DNA of 64,000 bases, taken from Alphaproteobacteria bacterium. Its GTDB lineage: Bacteria; Pseudomonadota; Alphaproteobacteria; Micropepsales; Micropepsaceae. The stretch is taken from NCBI GenBank assembly GCA_947474645.1, contig CANJJD010000007.1, forward strand, positions 49,679 to 113,678, written 5' to 3'. Below, in pieces: positions 8,022 to 17,713 of this stretch; the stretch's first letter is position 1, and every line of letters starts with the position of its first letter. The notes beneath the pieces are model-generated. The model saw only the letters and a list, made by a program, of their open reading frames with translations, ran no database searches and was not told where the DNA came from. Made by a program: the position numbers and the translations under genes.

Positions 8022-9827
8022 CTATGACTTCTCGGGATAGACGACCCTGAGATGCAGCTCCTTGAGCTGCTTGGCGTTGGCCGGGCTGGGCGCGTTCATC
8101 AAGAGGTCCTGGGCCGACTGGGTCATGGGGAACATGGTGACTTCGCGCAGGTTCTCCTCGCCCGCCAGCAGCATGACGATGCGGTCAATGCCGGGCGCGG
8201 TGCCGCCATGCGGCGGGGCGCCGTGGCGGAAGGCGTTGATCATGCCCTTGAACTTCTCTTCGGTTTCGTCGCGGGCATAGCCGGCGATCTCGAAGGCCTT
8301 GAGCATCACATCCGGGTCGTGGTTGCGGATGGCGCCGCTCGACAATTCATAGCCGTTGCAGACGATGTCGTACTGGTAGGCCTTGATCCCCAGGATGGTG
8401 TCCTTGTCGGCGGGGTCGAGGCCTAAGAACTTCTCGCGGTCGAACTGCGGCATGGAAAAGGGATTGTGGGAGAAGTCGATCTTCTTGTCGTCCTCGTTCC
8501 ACTCATACATGGGAAAGTCCACGATCCAGCAGAACTTGAACTCGGTATCGGGGATCAGGTTCAGTTCGCGCCCGATGCGGGTGCGGGCCATGCCGGCCAG
8601 GTTGGCGGCGCGGTCGGGTTTGGCGTCAGCAGAGAAGAACAGCGCATCGCCCGCCTTGACGCCGGCAGCCTTGGCCATGTCGGTCAGCGCCGCGCCAGTG
8701 ATGAACTTGGCGATAGGACCCTTGCCCACCAACGCGCCACCCTCGTCCTCGAACTGAATGTAACCCAGGCCCGCCGCGCCTTCGCCGCGCGCCCATTCAT
8801 TGAGCTTATCGAAAAAGCTGCGCGGCTGCGGCCCGGCGCCGGGCGCAGGGATCGCGCGCACCGTCTTGGCCTTGAACGCCTTGAACTCGACTTCGGCGCG
8901 GCCGAATATTTCGGACACGTCCACGATCTCGATGGGATTGCGCAGGTCCGGCTTGTCGGTGCCGTATTTCAGCATCGCTTCGGCGAAGGGAATGCGCGGG
9001 AATTTGTCGTGCGGGGTGACGGCCTTGCCGCCGCCGAACTCCTCGAACACCCCCGCCAGCACCGGCGCCACGGCGGCGAAGACGTCGTCTTGCGTCACGA
9101 AGCTCATTTCCAGATCGAGCTGGTAGAACTCGCCCGGCGAGCGGTCGGCGCGGCCGTCTTCGTCGCGGAAACAGGGCGCGATCTGGAAATAGCGGTCAAA
9201 GCCCGCCACCATGATGAGCTGCTTGAACTGCTGCGGCGCCTGCGGCAGGGCGTAGAACTGGCCCGGATAGCGGCGCGACGGGACCAGGAAGTCGCGCGCG
9301 CCTTCCGGCGACGACGCGGTGAGGATCGGGGTCTGGAATTCGGTGAAGCCCTGCTCGATCATGCGGCGGCGAAGCGAAGTAATAATGCCCGCCCGCAGCA
9401 TGATGTTCTTGTGCAGCCGCTCGCGGCGCAGGTCGAGAAAGCGGTAGGTCAGCCGCGTCTCTTCCGGATAGGTGTGGTCGCCGAATACCGGCAGCGGCAA
9501 TTCCTGGGCCTGGCCCTGCACCGCCGCCTGCTCGATGCGCAATTCCACTTCGCCGGTGGCCAGATCCTTGTTGATGGTCTCGGCGCTGCGGGCCACGACC
9601 TTGCCGGTCAAGGTCAGCACCCATTCCGAGCGGGCCGTATCGACCAGCGCGAAAGCCGCCGCATCCGGCTCGATCACGCATTGGGTGATGCCGTAATGGT
9701 CGCGCAGGTCCAGGAAGATCAGCCCGCCATGATCGCGCCGCCGGTTGACCCAGCCCGACAGGCGGACGGTGGTGCCCACATCACTCTTGCGCAGGGCGCC
9801 GCAGGTATGGGTGCGATAGGCGTGCAT
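8022..9827 (-). CDS. aspS: Aspartyl-tRNA synthetase
   Basis: 601 residues, normal for bacterial AspRS. The N-terminal OB fold that reads the anticodon carries [19 protein letters not shown]. The class II core has motif 2 [10 protein letters not shown] and motif 3 [10 protein letters not shown], with a GAD insertion domain between. It charges tRNA-Asp in the cytoplasm. Whether it also charges tRNA-Asn depends on the genome having GatCAB and lacking AsnRS, which cannot be seen here. Divergent from the gene at 9965. Confidence 0.97.
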   Translation of the reverse strand: MHAYRTHTCGALRKSDVGTTVRLSGWVNRRRDHGGLIFLDLRDHYGITQCVIEPDAAAFALVDTARSEWVLTLTGKVVARSAETINKDLATGEVELRIEQAAVQGQAQELPLPVFGDHTYPEETRLTYRFLDLRRERLHKNIMLRAGIITSLRRRMIEQGFTEFQTPILTASSPEGARDFLVPSRRYPGQFYALPQAPQQFKQLIMVAGFDRYFQIAPCFRDEDGRADRSPGEFYQLDLEMSFVTQDDVFAAVAPVLAGVFEEFGGGKAVTPHDKFPRIPFAEAMLKYGTDKPDLRNPIEIVDVSEIFGRAEVEFKAFKAKTVRAIPAPGAGPQPRSFFDKLNEWARGEGAAGLGYIQFEDEGGALVGKGPIAKFITGAALTDMAKAAGVKAGDALFFSADAKPDRAANLAGMARTRIGRELNLIPDTEFKFCWIVDFPMYEWNEDDKKIDFSHNPFSMPQFDREKFLGLDPADKDTILGIKAYQYDIVCNGYELSSGAIRNHDPDVMLKAFEIAGYARDETEEKFKGMINAFRHGAPPHGGTAPGIDRIVMLLAGEENLREVTMFPMTQSAQDLLMNAPSPANAKQLKELHLRVVYPEKS

Positions 9828-9964
9828 ACGGAAAATCCCAATGAATGGCAGGGTTTTTGGCGGTTTATGGGGGGTAGGTCAAGGGACCGGCCGAGTTGCG
9901 GAAATGGCGGGTTTTTCTCGTCGCAAAGCCCGGTTACGGTGGCCATCCTCAAGGGGAATCACGC

Positions 9965-11731
9965 ATGAAGTTCGCATCCGTTGCCGGCCTGGTTTTGACC
10001 CTGTTGGCCGCTCCGGCCCTCGCCCAGTCGCCGAAGCCGCACAACATCATCATCTTTGTGGCCGACGGGCTGCGCTATGGCAGCGTCGAGCCGAACAACA
10101 TGCCCAACCTGTTCAAGCTCAAGACCGAGGGCGTGGACTTCACCAACAGCCATTCGCTCTATCCCACCGTCACCACGGTGAATGCCTCGGCCATCGCCAC
10201 CGGCCACTACATCGGCGACACCGGCAATTTCGGCAACACGCTCTACACCGCCATGCCGATGTCCAGCGGCCATGGCAACCCCGTCGCGGCGCTGGAGAAC
10301 AACGCGGTGCTGGCCGAGATGAACCAGAAGTTCGGCGGCAATTACCTCAACGAGGACACCATCATCGCGCGGGCCCGTGCCCAGGGCTTTGCCACCGCGG
10401 TGATCGGCAAACAGGGACCGACCCGCATCCTGGATTCCACCGCCGCCGCCGATGGCAGCGAGACCCTGGTGCTGGACGACAGTACGGGGAAAGAGGGTGG
10501 CATCGGGTTGCCCGCCTGGTTCACCGCCGGGATGAAGGCGGCTTTTGTCGGCCCCGCGACCCCGGCTTCGCAAGTCCCTAACATCCCGCAGCAGGTTCAT
10601 CTGATGAAAGCGACGACACGGATCGTGCTGCCGCACTTCAAGGACAGCGGCAAACCCTTTGCCCTGCTGTTCTGGTCGCGCGATCCGGACATGAGCCAGC
10701 ACAACACCCGCGACAGCATCGGCGAGTATGAGCCGGGCATCAACGGCCCCAGCGGCAAGGCCGGCACCCGCAATGCCGACACCATGCTGGGCGAATTGCG
10801 CGCGGCACTGAAGCAATTGGGGCTGGACAAGACCACCGACATCTTCGTCACCGCCGATCACGGCTTCAACACCACCGCCCATGCCAGCGCCACCAGCCCA
10901 TCGACGCGTTTCGGTGCGGCCGCGCCGCCCAGCGACCTCAGCAACGGCTTTCTGGCGGTGGATTTGGCCAGCGCCCTGAAACTGCGCCTGTCCAATCCCG
11001 ATGCCGCCAATGTGGACTACAGCGCCGGCGCCAAGCTGAAGGAGGGCAGCGGGTTGTTGGGCGATGCCAAAAATCCCGATGTGGTGGTGATGCCCAGCGG
11101 CGGCTCCGACCTGATCTATCTGCCCAAAGCCAATGCCGCGACCCTGGCCGGGGAGATCGTCAATTTTCTCACCACCCAGGATTATGTCAGCGGCGTGTTT
11201 GTCGCCGATCATCTGGGCAAATTCCCCGGCGCCTTGCCGATGAGCGCCCTGAACCTGGTCGGCAGCGCCAAAACGCCTAGCCCTGCGATCTATGTCAATT
11301 TCCGCTCCTTCTCGGGCGCGTGCGCGAACAAGCTGCAATGCGGGGTGGGAATCCATGACTCGACGCAGGCCACCGGCCAGGGCAGCCATGGCTCGCTGTC
11401 GCGCGCCGAGACCCGCAACTTCATGGCCGCCGTCGGGCCGAGCTTCAAGAAGGGCTATGCCGACCCCGCCCCCATCTCCAATGCCGACATCACCCCCACC
11501 CTGGCGCATATCGCCGGGATCACCCTGGCGCCCAAGGGCAAGCTCCGGGGCCGGGTGATCTCCGAGGCGCTGGTGGGCGGCAAAGCGGTCAAGGCGTCCC
11601 GGCGCACCCTGGTGTCCGATCCGGCGGCCAACGGGGCCCGCACCATCCTGAACCTGCAGGAAGTGGGCGAGACCCGCTATTTCGACGCCGCGGGCTTTGC
11701 CGGCAAGACGTTGGGGCTGACGCCCCCCTGA
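9965..11731 (+). CDS. Secreted alkaline-phosphatase-superfamily phosphodiesterase
   Basis: 588 residues from ATG 9965, preceded by AAGGGGA. A Sec signal peptide ends at APALA-QS. The mature protein has the two-metal alkaline phosphatase fold of type I phosphodiesterase/nucleotide pyrophosphatases: metal Asp in FVADGLRYG, a likely Thr nucleophile in SLYPTVTTVNAS, DPDMSQHN, ADHGF, and a late His in GSHGS. It should hydrolyse a phosphomonoester or phosphodiester in the periplasm; the substrate cannot be told. No operon partner is evident; rnd starts 49 nt downstream. Confidence 0.85.
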   Translation: MKFASVAGLVLTLLAAPALAQSPKPHNIIIFVADGLRYGSVEPNNMPNLFKLKTEGVDFTNSHSLYPTVTTVNASAIATGHYIGDTGNFGNTLYTAMPMSSGHGNPVAALENNAVLAEMNQKFGGNYLNEDTIIARARAQGFATAVIGKQGPTRILDSTAAADGSETLVLDDSTGKEGGIGLPAWFTAGMKAAFVGPATPASQVPNIPQQVHLMKATTRIVLPHFKDSGKPFALLFWSRDPDMSQHNTRDSIGEYEPGINGPSGKAGTRNADTMLGELRAALKQLGLDKTTDIFVTADHGFNTTAHASATSPSTRFGAAAPPSDLSNGFLAVDLASALKLRLSNPDAANVDYSAGAKLKEGSGLLGDAKNPDVVVMPSGGSDLIYLPKANAATLAGEIVNFLTTQDYVSGVFVADHLGKFPGALPMSALNLVGSAKTPSPAIYVNFRSFSGACANKLQCGVGIHDSTQATGQGSHGSLSRAETRNFMAAVGPSFKKGYADPAPISNADITPTLAHIAGITLAPKGKLRGRVISEALVGGKAVKASRRTLVSDPAANGARTILNLQEVGETRYFDAAGFAGKTLGLTPP

Positions 11732-11780
11732 CCGGTCACAATTCCCCACAAATGGCGGCGAATCCCGCTACACAATCCGC

Positions 11781-12944
11781 ATGAGGATTGTTGACAGCAC
11801 GGAGGGCCTGACGGCCTTCGTGGCCGAACTGGCGAATGCGCCCTATCTGGCCCTGGATACCGAGTTTCTGCGCGACCAGACCTATTACCCCAAGCTGTGC
11901 CTGATCCAGGTGGCGGCGCCCGGCATCGAGGGCATCATAGACCCCCTCGCCGCAGGGATTGATCTGGGCCCCTTCTACGAGCTCATCAAGCGGCCCGACA
12001 TGGTCAAGGTGCTCCATGCCGGGCGGCAGGATATCGAGATCTTCTATCTGCAGGGCGGCGTGCTGCCCCATCCGTTGTTCGACAGCCAGATCGCGGCCAT
12101 GGTCTGCGGCTTCGGCGATGCCGCCTCGTACGAAACCCTGGCGCGCAAGATCGCCCATGTGGAGATCGACAAGTCGGCCCGCTTCACCGACTGGAGCCAT
12201 CGCCCGCTGTCCAAGCGGCAACTGGAATATGCCCTGGCCGACGTCACGCACCTGCGGGTGATCTATGAATGGATGAAGGCCAAGCTGGAGAAAACCGGCC
12301 GCGCCGGCTGGGTGGCCGAGGAAGTGGCGGCGCTGCAGGATCCCAATCTCTACAAGCTGGACCCGGAGCTGGCCTGGAAGCGGCTGAAGCCGCGCACCTC
12401 CAACAAGCGCTTCCTGGCGGTGCTGGCATCGCTGGCCGCCTGGCGCGAGCGCGAGGCCCAAGCCCGCGACATTCCCCGCGGCCGGGTGCTGAAGGACGAG
12501 GCTCTGACCGAGATCGCCGCCCATCCGCCGGAATCGGGCGAAGCGTTGGAACGAATCCGCGCCGTGCCCAAGGGCTTCGCCAATTCCCGGCTGGGCAAGG
12601 GGCTGACCGAGGCCATCGCTATGGGCATGACCGCCGAGCCGCCGGAAGGCGCCGCCGACCAGAACAAGCAGCGCCGCCGCCGCGAGCCTTCGCCGGCGGT
12701 GATCGACCTGCTCAAGACCCTGCTGCGGCTGCGGGCCGAGGCCGTGGGGGTGGCGCCGCGCCTGATCGCCAATGCCGAGGATATTGAACGGCTGGCCGCG
12801 AATGAGGATGATGACGTCGCCGCCCTGTCGGGCTGGCGCAATGAGGTGTTCGGCAAGGACGCCATTGCCTTGCGCAAGGGCGATCTCGCCATCGCGCTGG
12901 AAAATGGCGAAGCTGTGGTCGTGGAACTGGAAGGTGACGAATGA
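11781..12944 (+). CDS. rnd: Ribonuclease D
   Basis: 387 residues. The DEDDy exonuclease residues are all present: D26 and E28 in ALDTEF, D84 in AGRQDIEIF, and Y150/D154 in EYALAD. One or two HRDC domains occupy about 205-380. RNase D trims tRNA and other stable RNA 3' ends in the cytoplasm. Length and layout are typical. Its last codon overlaps the start of the next gene by ATGA, so the two are probably translationally coupled. Confidence 0.95.
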   Translation: MRIVDSTEGLTAFVAELANAPYLALDTEFLRDQTYYPKLCLIQVAAPGIEGIIDPLAAGIDLGPFYELIKRPDMVKVLHAGRQDIEIFYLQGGVLPHPLFDSQIAAMVCGFGDAASYETLARKIAHVEIDKSARFTDWSHRPLSKRQLEYALADVTHLRVIYEWMKAKLEKTGRAGWVAEEVAALQDPNLYKLDPELAWKRLKPRTSNKRFLAVLASLAAWREREAQARDIPRGRVLKDEALTEIAAHPPESGEALERIRAVPKGFANSRLGKGLTEAIAMGMTAEPPEGAADQNKQRRRREPSPAVIDLLKTLLRLRAEAVGVAPRLIANAEDIERLAANEDDDVAALSGWRNEVFGKDAIALRKGDLAIALENGEAVVVELEGDE

Positions 12945-13438
12945 AAAGGATCTTGATCGCGCTGCTGGCGCTGACCACCCCCGCCCTGGCGCAGACACCG
13001 CAGCCGGCGGACTGGACCACCCTGACCTTCACCGCCAACCTCAACAAAGGCGCCGATGTCGCCTGGGAGAAGATCGGCGGCAATGACTGGTGCGCCATCG
13101 CCAAATACCTGGAAGTCAAAGGCTGCACCATCGATTCCGGCAAGGGAGAGGTGGGCTCGTTGCGCACCATAGACACCGGCACCGCCAAGTTGGTGGAGAA
13201 TGTGGTGGCGCGCACGGCGCATTCCTACACCTATGCCCAGCCCTTCACGCCGATTTTCTATCACGGCACAATGGCGGTGGAGGCGGTGGACCGCACACAC
13301 TCCAAGCTGGTCTACACCCTGATCTGGAACCAGGCGGCGGTGGGCGATGCGGCGGCGCAGGCTGCCGCGCGCGAAGGCCGCACCAAGCGTTTCCAGGCGG
13401 CGGTGGACAAGATGGCGGCCGCGGCGAACGCGCCGTAA
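12941..13438 (+). CDS. Secreted START/SRPBCC-like protein
   Basis: 165 residues from ATG 12941, which overlaps the rnd stop. A Sec signal peptide ends at ALA-QT. The rest looks like a small START-like (SRPBCC, polyketide cyclase-like) ligand-binding fold: W-KIGG at the start, alternating strands with VGSLRTI and YHGTMAVEAVD, and a long C-terminal helix. Two Cys in WCAIAKYLEVKGC could form a disulfide. Ligand and role are unknown. It links RNase D to the FGE gene, which starts 8 nt later. Confidence 0.7.
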   Translation: MKRILIALLALTTPALAQTPQPADWTTLTFTANLNKGADVAWEKIGGNDWCAIAKYLEVKGCTIDSGKGEVGSLRTIDTGTAKLVENVVARTAHSYTYAQPFTPIFYHGTMAVEAVDRTHSKLVYTLIWNQAAVGDAAAQAAAREGRTKRFQAAVDKMAAAANAP

Positions 13439-13446
13439 CGCGCGCC

Positions 13447-14382
13447 GTGGATGCGCCAGATCCTTTGCATGGGATGGTTTCCCTCGCCGGGGGCACCTTC
13501 CATATGGGGAACGACGACTTTTACCCGGAAGAACGGCCGGTCCGCCGTGTAAGCGTCGCCGCCTTCCTCATCGACCGGTATCCGGTCACCAACGCCGAGT
13601 TCGAGGCGTTTGTCGCGGCGACCGGATATCGAACCTTCGCCGAAGTACCGCCTGATCCCGCCGACTATCCCGGACTTGCGCCGGAACTGGCGCGTGCCGG
13701 CTCGCTGGTGTTTCAGCCAACAGCCGGGCCGGTGCCCCTCAACGATCCGGCGCGGTGGTGGAGCTTTGTCCCGGGCGCGGACTGGCGCCACCCGACGGGA
13801 CCCGAAAGTTCAATTGACGGGCTCATGCACCATCCCGTCGTCCACATCGCCCATGCCGACGCACAGGCCTATGCCAGGTGGCGCGGCAAGTGCCTGCCCA
13901 CGGAAGCGGAATGGGAGTTTGCCGCCCGGGGCGGCCTGGACCGTGCGGCCTATAGCTGGGGACATGCTCTTTGCCCCGACGGCATTGCGCGCGCCAATTA
14001 CTGGCAGGGCCGCTTTCCCTACCAGAACCTGCGCGGGGATGGACGCACAACGACCCCGATAGGCGCCTTTCCCGATAACGGTTATGGTCTTGGTGACATG
14101 ATCGGCAACGTCTGGGAGTGGACGGATGATTGGTGGTCCGAGGCATCTGTCCATACCGCCAAGCCCTGTTGCGTGGCAGAAAATCCCCGCGGCGGCAGCC
14201 TGGCCGGCAGCCTTGATCCCGAGATGCTGGGCATCGCGATCGGCCGCAAGGTGATCAAGGGGGGATCCCATCTCTGTGCGCCGGACTATTGCCAGCGTTA
14301 CCGGCCGGCCGCGCGCACGCCGCAGATGATCGACAGCACCACCAGCCATATCGGCTTTCGTTGCGTGCTGCGCGCCGAATGA
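13447..14382 (+). CDS. Formylglycine-generating enzyme (sulfatase-modifying factor)
   Basis: 311 residues from GTG 13447 (ATG 13474 is an alternative). The FGE-sulfatase fold is clear: LAGGTFHMGND near the start, FLIDRYPVTNAEFEAF, CLPTEAEWEFAARGG, GNVWEWTDDWW, and the C-terminal HLCAPDYCQRYRPAAR. C277 and C282 match the copper-binding, catalytic Cys pair of true FGEs. It converts a sulfatase active-site Cys to formylglycine. There is no signal peptide, so it acts in the cytoplasm. The adjacent gene encodes a Cys-type sulfatase, an obvious client. Confidence 0.92.
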   Translation: MDAPDPLHGMVSLAGGTFHMGNDDFYPEERPVRRVSVAAFLIDRYPVTNAEFEAFVAATGYRTFAEVPPDPADYPGLAPELARAGSLVFQPTAGPVPLNDPARWWSFVPGADWRHPTGPESSIDGLMHHPVVHIAHADAQAYARWRGKCLPTEAEWEFAARGGLDRAAYSWGHALCPDGIARANYWQGRFPYQNLRGDGRTTTPIGAFPDNGYGLGDMIGNVWEWTDDWWSEASVHTAKPCCVAENPRGGSLAGSLDPEMLGIAIGRKVIKGGSHLCAPDYCQRYRPAARTPQMIDSTTSHIGFRCVLRAE

Positions 14383-14406
14383 CATTGGGCATGAAAAGGA
14401 GACGTC

Positions 14407-16110
14407 ATGGATTTTAATCGCAGGTCCCTGCTGGGCGCCACCGCCGCCGCAGCCTCGGTGTCCGCTGTGGGCGGCGACGCCGAGGCGGCGCCCAAATCCA
14501 CCCCGAACATCGTGGTCATCCTGGCCGATGACCAGGGATTTTCGGACTGGGGTTGCTTCGGCAGCGAAATTCCGACGCCCAACATCGACGCGCTCGCGGC
14601 CGGCGGACTCAGCTTCACCAATTTCTTCGTAACCCCGCGTTGCAGCCCTTCGCGGGCCGCACTCCTGACAGGGGCATGGCCCCATCAGGCCGGCATGGGG
14701 CACCTGTCACAGAGCGGCATCCCCGGATCGCAGGGCATCGCCGGCAAGCTGCTGGATCGCGTCGTGACCTTCGCCGAACTGCTCAAGAGCAAGGGCTATT
14801 TCACCGCCATGGCCGGCAAATGGCATCTGGGCCTGGAACAGGGAACCGGCCCCGAGGTGCGGGGCTTCGACCGTTCCATCGCGTCGCCCCAGGGCCGGAT
14901 GTATTTCCCCGACCAGCAAGGCGGTCAGGCTTCCACCCAGCAGATATACCTGGACGGCAAGCACCATCACATCTCCGATCCCGAAGTCGGCGCCGGCAAG
15001 TGGTATTCCACCGACCTGTTCGTCGATTACAGCATCCGGTACATCCGCGAAGCATTGGAGCAGAAAAAGCCCTTCGTGCTCTACCTGCCCTTTGTCGCCG
15101 CCCACAATCCCCTGATGGCGCCGCCCGAGGACATTGCCCGCTTCAAGGGAAAATTCATGGCCGGCTGGGACGTGCTGCGCCAGGCGCGCTTCGACCGGCA
15201 AAAGAAGTTGGGAATCCTCGCGCCGGATCAACGCCTGCCGCCGCGCGAACCGAATAGCTACAATTGGGACAAGCTCAACGCCAAACAGCAGGATGATTTC
15301 GACACGATGATGGCGATTTATGCCGCCATCATTTCGCACATGGACCGGTCCATCGGCCGGCTGGTGTCGGAACTCAAAACCCTGGGTGTTTTCGACAACA
15401 CCCTGATGATGCTGACCTCAGACAACGGCGCCAATGCCGAAACCGGCCCGGACGGCATATTGACGGGCGAGCATCCGGGCGATGCCAAATCCACCGTCGC
15501 TGCCGGCATGGAATGGTCAACTCTGTCCAACACGCCGTTCCGCTACTTCAAGCATTTCACGGGGGAAGGCGGCATCTCCAATCCCCTCGTCGTTCATTGG
15601 CCCAAAGGCATCGCTTCGTCGCTCAACGGCACCCATGTCAAAGCCATGAGTCATCTGGTGGACGTCATGGCGACGTTGCTGGACGTGACGGGCACGCAAT
15701 ATCCCAAGACCTTCAAGGGCCATGAGCTGGTTCCCCTGCAGGGACGCAGCTTCGCATCCACATTCCGCGGCAAGGACCTGCCGGCGCGTCCCACGCCGCT
15801 CTATTTCGAGCATGAGGGCCACTGCGCGATCCGCACGGAACAGTGGAAGCTGGTGCAGAACTGGGGACAGCCCTGGGCCCTGTATGACGTCGCCACCGAC
15901 CGCAGCGAGACCAACGACCTGGTCAACGTCAAGCCGAAGCTGGCTTTCGAAATGGCGGCGCAATGGAACAAGTGGGCCAGCACGACTTTCGTCGATCCAT
16001 GGTCCGTCGCCTACAATCAGAGAATCTTCAAGGATCAACGGCGGCAGAACTGGGGTGAAGGCCAGACCCCAAAGATTCCCGCTGCCATCGATACCGTGCT
16101 GAAATGGTGA
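14407..16110 (+). CDS. Tat-exported Cys-type arylsulfatase
   Basis: 567 residues from ATG 14407, with AAGGAG 4 nt upstream. The N-terminus NRRSLLGATAAAAS is a twin-arginine signal. The sulfatase core has metal Asp residues in VILADDQGFSDWG, the modification site C79-SPSR, GKWHLG, and TSDNGA. C79 must be turned into formylglycine, which fits the FGE gene directly upstream. Family members hydrolyse sulfate esters of sugars, lipids or aromatics; the substrate here is unknown. Tat export allows modification in the cytoplasm before the folded enzyme crosses the membrane. Confidence 0.93.
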   Translation: MDFNRRSLLGATAAAASVSAVGGDAEAAPKSTPNIVVILADDQGFSDWGCFGSEIPTPNIDALAAGGLSFTNFFVTPRCSPSRAALLTGAWPHQAGMGHLSQSGIPGSQGIAGKLLDRVVTFAELLKSKGYFTAMAGKWHLGLEQGTGPEVRGFDRSIASPQGRMYFPDQQGGQASTQQIYLDGKHHHISDPEVGAGKWYSTDLFVDYSIRYIREALEQKKPFVLYLPFVAAHNPLMAPPEDIARFKGKFMAGWDVLRQARFDRQKKLGILAPDQRLPPREPNSYNWDKLNAKQQDDFDTMMAIYAAIISHMDRSIGRLVSELKTLGVFDNTLMMLTSDNGANAETGPDGILTGEHPGDAKSTVAAGMEWSTLSNTPFRYFKHFTGEGGISNPLVVHWPKGIASSLNGTHVKAMSHLVDVMATLLDVTGTQYPKTFKGHELVPLQGRSFASTFRGKDLPARPTPLYFEHEGHCAIRTEQWKLVQNWGQPWALYDVATDRSETNDLVNVKPKLAFEMAAQWNKWASTTFVDPWSVAYNQRIFKDQRRQNWGEGQTPKIPAAIDTVLKW

Positions 16111-16116
16111 CGCGCC

Positions 16117-16146
16117 GTTCCGGCGGCCAGTGACGGCCGCCGGAAC
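16117..16146. terminator. Hairpin between sulfatase and scpB
   Basis: GTTCCGGCGGCC (16117-16128) pairs perfectly with GGCCGCCGGAAC (16135-16146) around a 6-nt loop. It sits between convergent genes. There is no T-run, so termination strength is uncertain. Confidence 0.6.
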
Positions 16147-16158
16147 CCAAGCCGTCGC

Positions 16159-16860
16159 TTAGGCCTCGTCCAAATTCACCGACCCCGTCGCCATTTCCGG
16201 CTCGTTGGGGTCATAAGGGTCCTCATCCGGGCCCAGGGCGTCGGACGGGTTGGGGACGTCGAAGCCGGACGGCGGAATGGCTTCCAGGAAGCCGGCCGCC
16301 TTGAGTTCGTCCAGGCCCGGCAGGTGGGCGACGCTTTCCAGCCCGAACTGGACCAGGAAGCCGTCCGTGGTGCCGTAGGTGACCGGACGGCCGGGGGTGC
16401 GCTTCCTGCCCCGGATCTTGATCCAGCCGATCTCCATCAGGATGTCGATGGTGCCCTTGGACATCGCCACGCCGCGAATGTCTTCGATCTCGGCCCGGGT
16501 GACCGGCTGGTGATAGGCGATGATCGACAGGGTCTCGATAGCGGCCTTGGACAGGCGCTTCTGTTCCGGCTGCTCCTTGCGCAGCAGGAAGGCCAGGTCG
16601 CTGGCAGTGCGGAACTGGTATTTTCCAGCGACACAGCAAAGGTTTACGCCGCGACTTTCATACGCCGCCTGAAGCGCCTTGATCAAGCCCGGAGCATCCG
16701 CGCCTTCCGGCAGGGATGTTGACAGTGCCTTTAAGTCCAGCGGTTCGGAGGCCGCGAACAGCAGCGCCTCGACCATCCGGAGGTGTTCGGGGTTGGCCTC
16801 GGGGCTCTCTGCGTCCATCTCGGTTTCGATCGTTTCAATCATCTTGGCTACGCTACTCAT
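16159..16860 (-). CDS. scpB: Segregation and condensation protein B
   Basis: 233 residues. Two winged-helix domains (about 25-190) with the family core LSIIAYHQPVTRAEIEDIRG and RGRKRTPGRPVTYGTT. The acidic tail after residue 200 is variable in the family. ScpB dimers bind ScpA and regulate the SMC head. Starts 1 nt after the scpA stop, so the two are co-translated. Confidence 0.95.
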   Translation of the reverse strand: MSSVAKMIETIETEMDAESPEANPEHLRMVEALLFAASEPLDLKALSTSLPEGADAPGLIKALQAAYESRGVNLCCVAGKYQFRTASDLAFLLRKEQPEQKRLSKAAIETLSIIAYHQPVTRAEIEDIRGVAMSKGTIDILMEIGWIKIRGRKRTPGRPVTYGTTDGFLVQFGLESVAHLPGLDELKAAGFLEAIPPSGFDVPNPSDALGPDEDPYDPNEPEMATGSVNLDEA

Positions 16861-16861
16861 C

Positions 16862-17713
16862 TCATGCTCCCGGCGTGGGCGCCCCAGAAATTGGAGAAGG
16901 GGTCGTCATATCGGCTGCCCGCTGCCCGTCGCGGACGAATATCTCGGCGAAGGGCGCCATCTGCTGCAACTCCACCTTTCCGTCCCTGGCCATCTCCAGG
17001 CAGGCCAGCAGGGTCGAGGCCACCGCCGAGCGGCGCCGGGCCCCGCCCGTCCATTCGAACGGCAACAGGCCGGTCAGGGCGCTCCAATCGGCAATCTTGC
17101 CCAGCATCCGCTCCAGCCGCTCGCGCGCTTCCTCGATGGCCAGCACCGGCGCCATCTGGGGGCGATAGGCCTGGCCGCCCAGCCGCCGCGCCCTGTCGGT
17201 CGCATAGGCGGTGAGCAGGTCATACATCGTGTCCTTGTAGGTCCGCAGCTTGATCACATTGACCGGCTCGGGATCGCCGCGTCCGAACACGTCGCGGTCC
17301 AGCCGCTCGCGTCCCATCAGGCGTGTGGAAGCGGCGCGCATGGCGTCCAGGCGCTGCAACCGCCAGCGCAGGCGGGTGGCCATTTCGTCGGCGCTGGGCT
17401 CGCCATCGGAGCCCTTTTCCTGCGGCAGGACCAGGCGGGATTTCAGATAGGCTAGCCAGGCCGCCATCACCAGATAGTCGGCCGCCAGCTCCAGGTTCAG
17501 TTTCTTGGCGCTTTCAATGAACTCCAGATACTGATCGGCCAGCTTGAGGATGGAGATCTTGGCGATGTCCACCTTCTGGTTGCGCGCCAGGGTGAGCAGC
17601 AGGTCCAGGGGACCTTCAAAGCCGTCTACCTGAACCGTCAGCGCCTGGTCGTCGGCATAGATGGCGGTGGACTGGAATTCGTCGAAATTCTCGGCCTGGT
17701 CAGCGGCGGTCAT
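16862..17713 (-). CDS. scpA: Segregation and condensation protein A (kleisin)
   Basis: About 283 residues from ATG 17713, which overlaps the nagZ stop as ATGA; an in-frame ATG at 17722 is possible. The kleisin N-terminus has FEGPLDLLLTLARNQKVDI and DYLVMAAWLAYLKSRLLLP-type helices; the C-terminal winged helix follows after about 220. ScpA bridges the SMC heads together with ScpB. The order SPOR protein-nagZ-scpA-scpB on one strand is common in Alphaproteobacteria. Confidence 0.94.
   Translation of the reverse strand: MTAADQAENFDEFQSTAIYADDQALTVQVDGFEGPLDLLLTLARNQKVDIAKISILKLADQYLEFIESAKKLNLELAADYLVMAAWLAYLKSRLVLPQEKGSDGEPSADEMATRLRWRLQRLDAMRAASTRLMGRERLDRDVFGRGDPEPVNVIKLRTYKDTMYDLLTAYATDRARRLGGQAYRPQMAPVLAIEEARERLERMLGKIADWSALTGLLPFEWTGGARRRSAVASTLLACLEMARDGKVELQQMAPFAEIFVRDGQRAADMTTPSPISGAPTPGA

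Noticed and set aside
9959..11749. 596-codon frame antisense to the phosphodiesterase
   Set aside because: Gly/His/Asp-rich shadow product; the plus-strand gene has a signal peptide and metal motifs.
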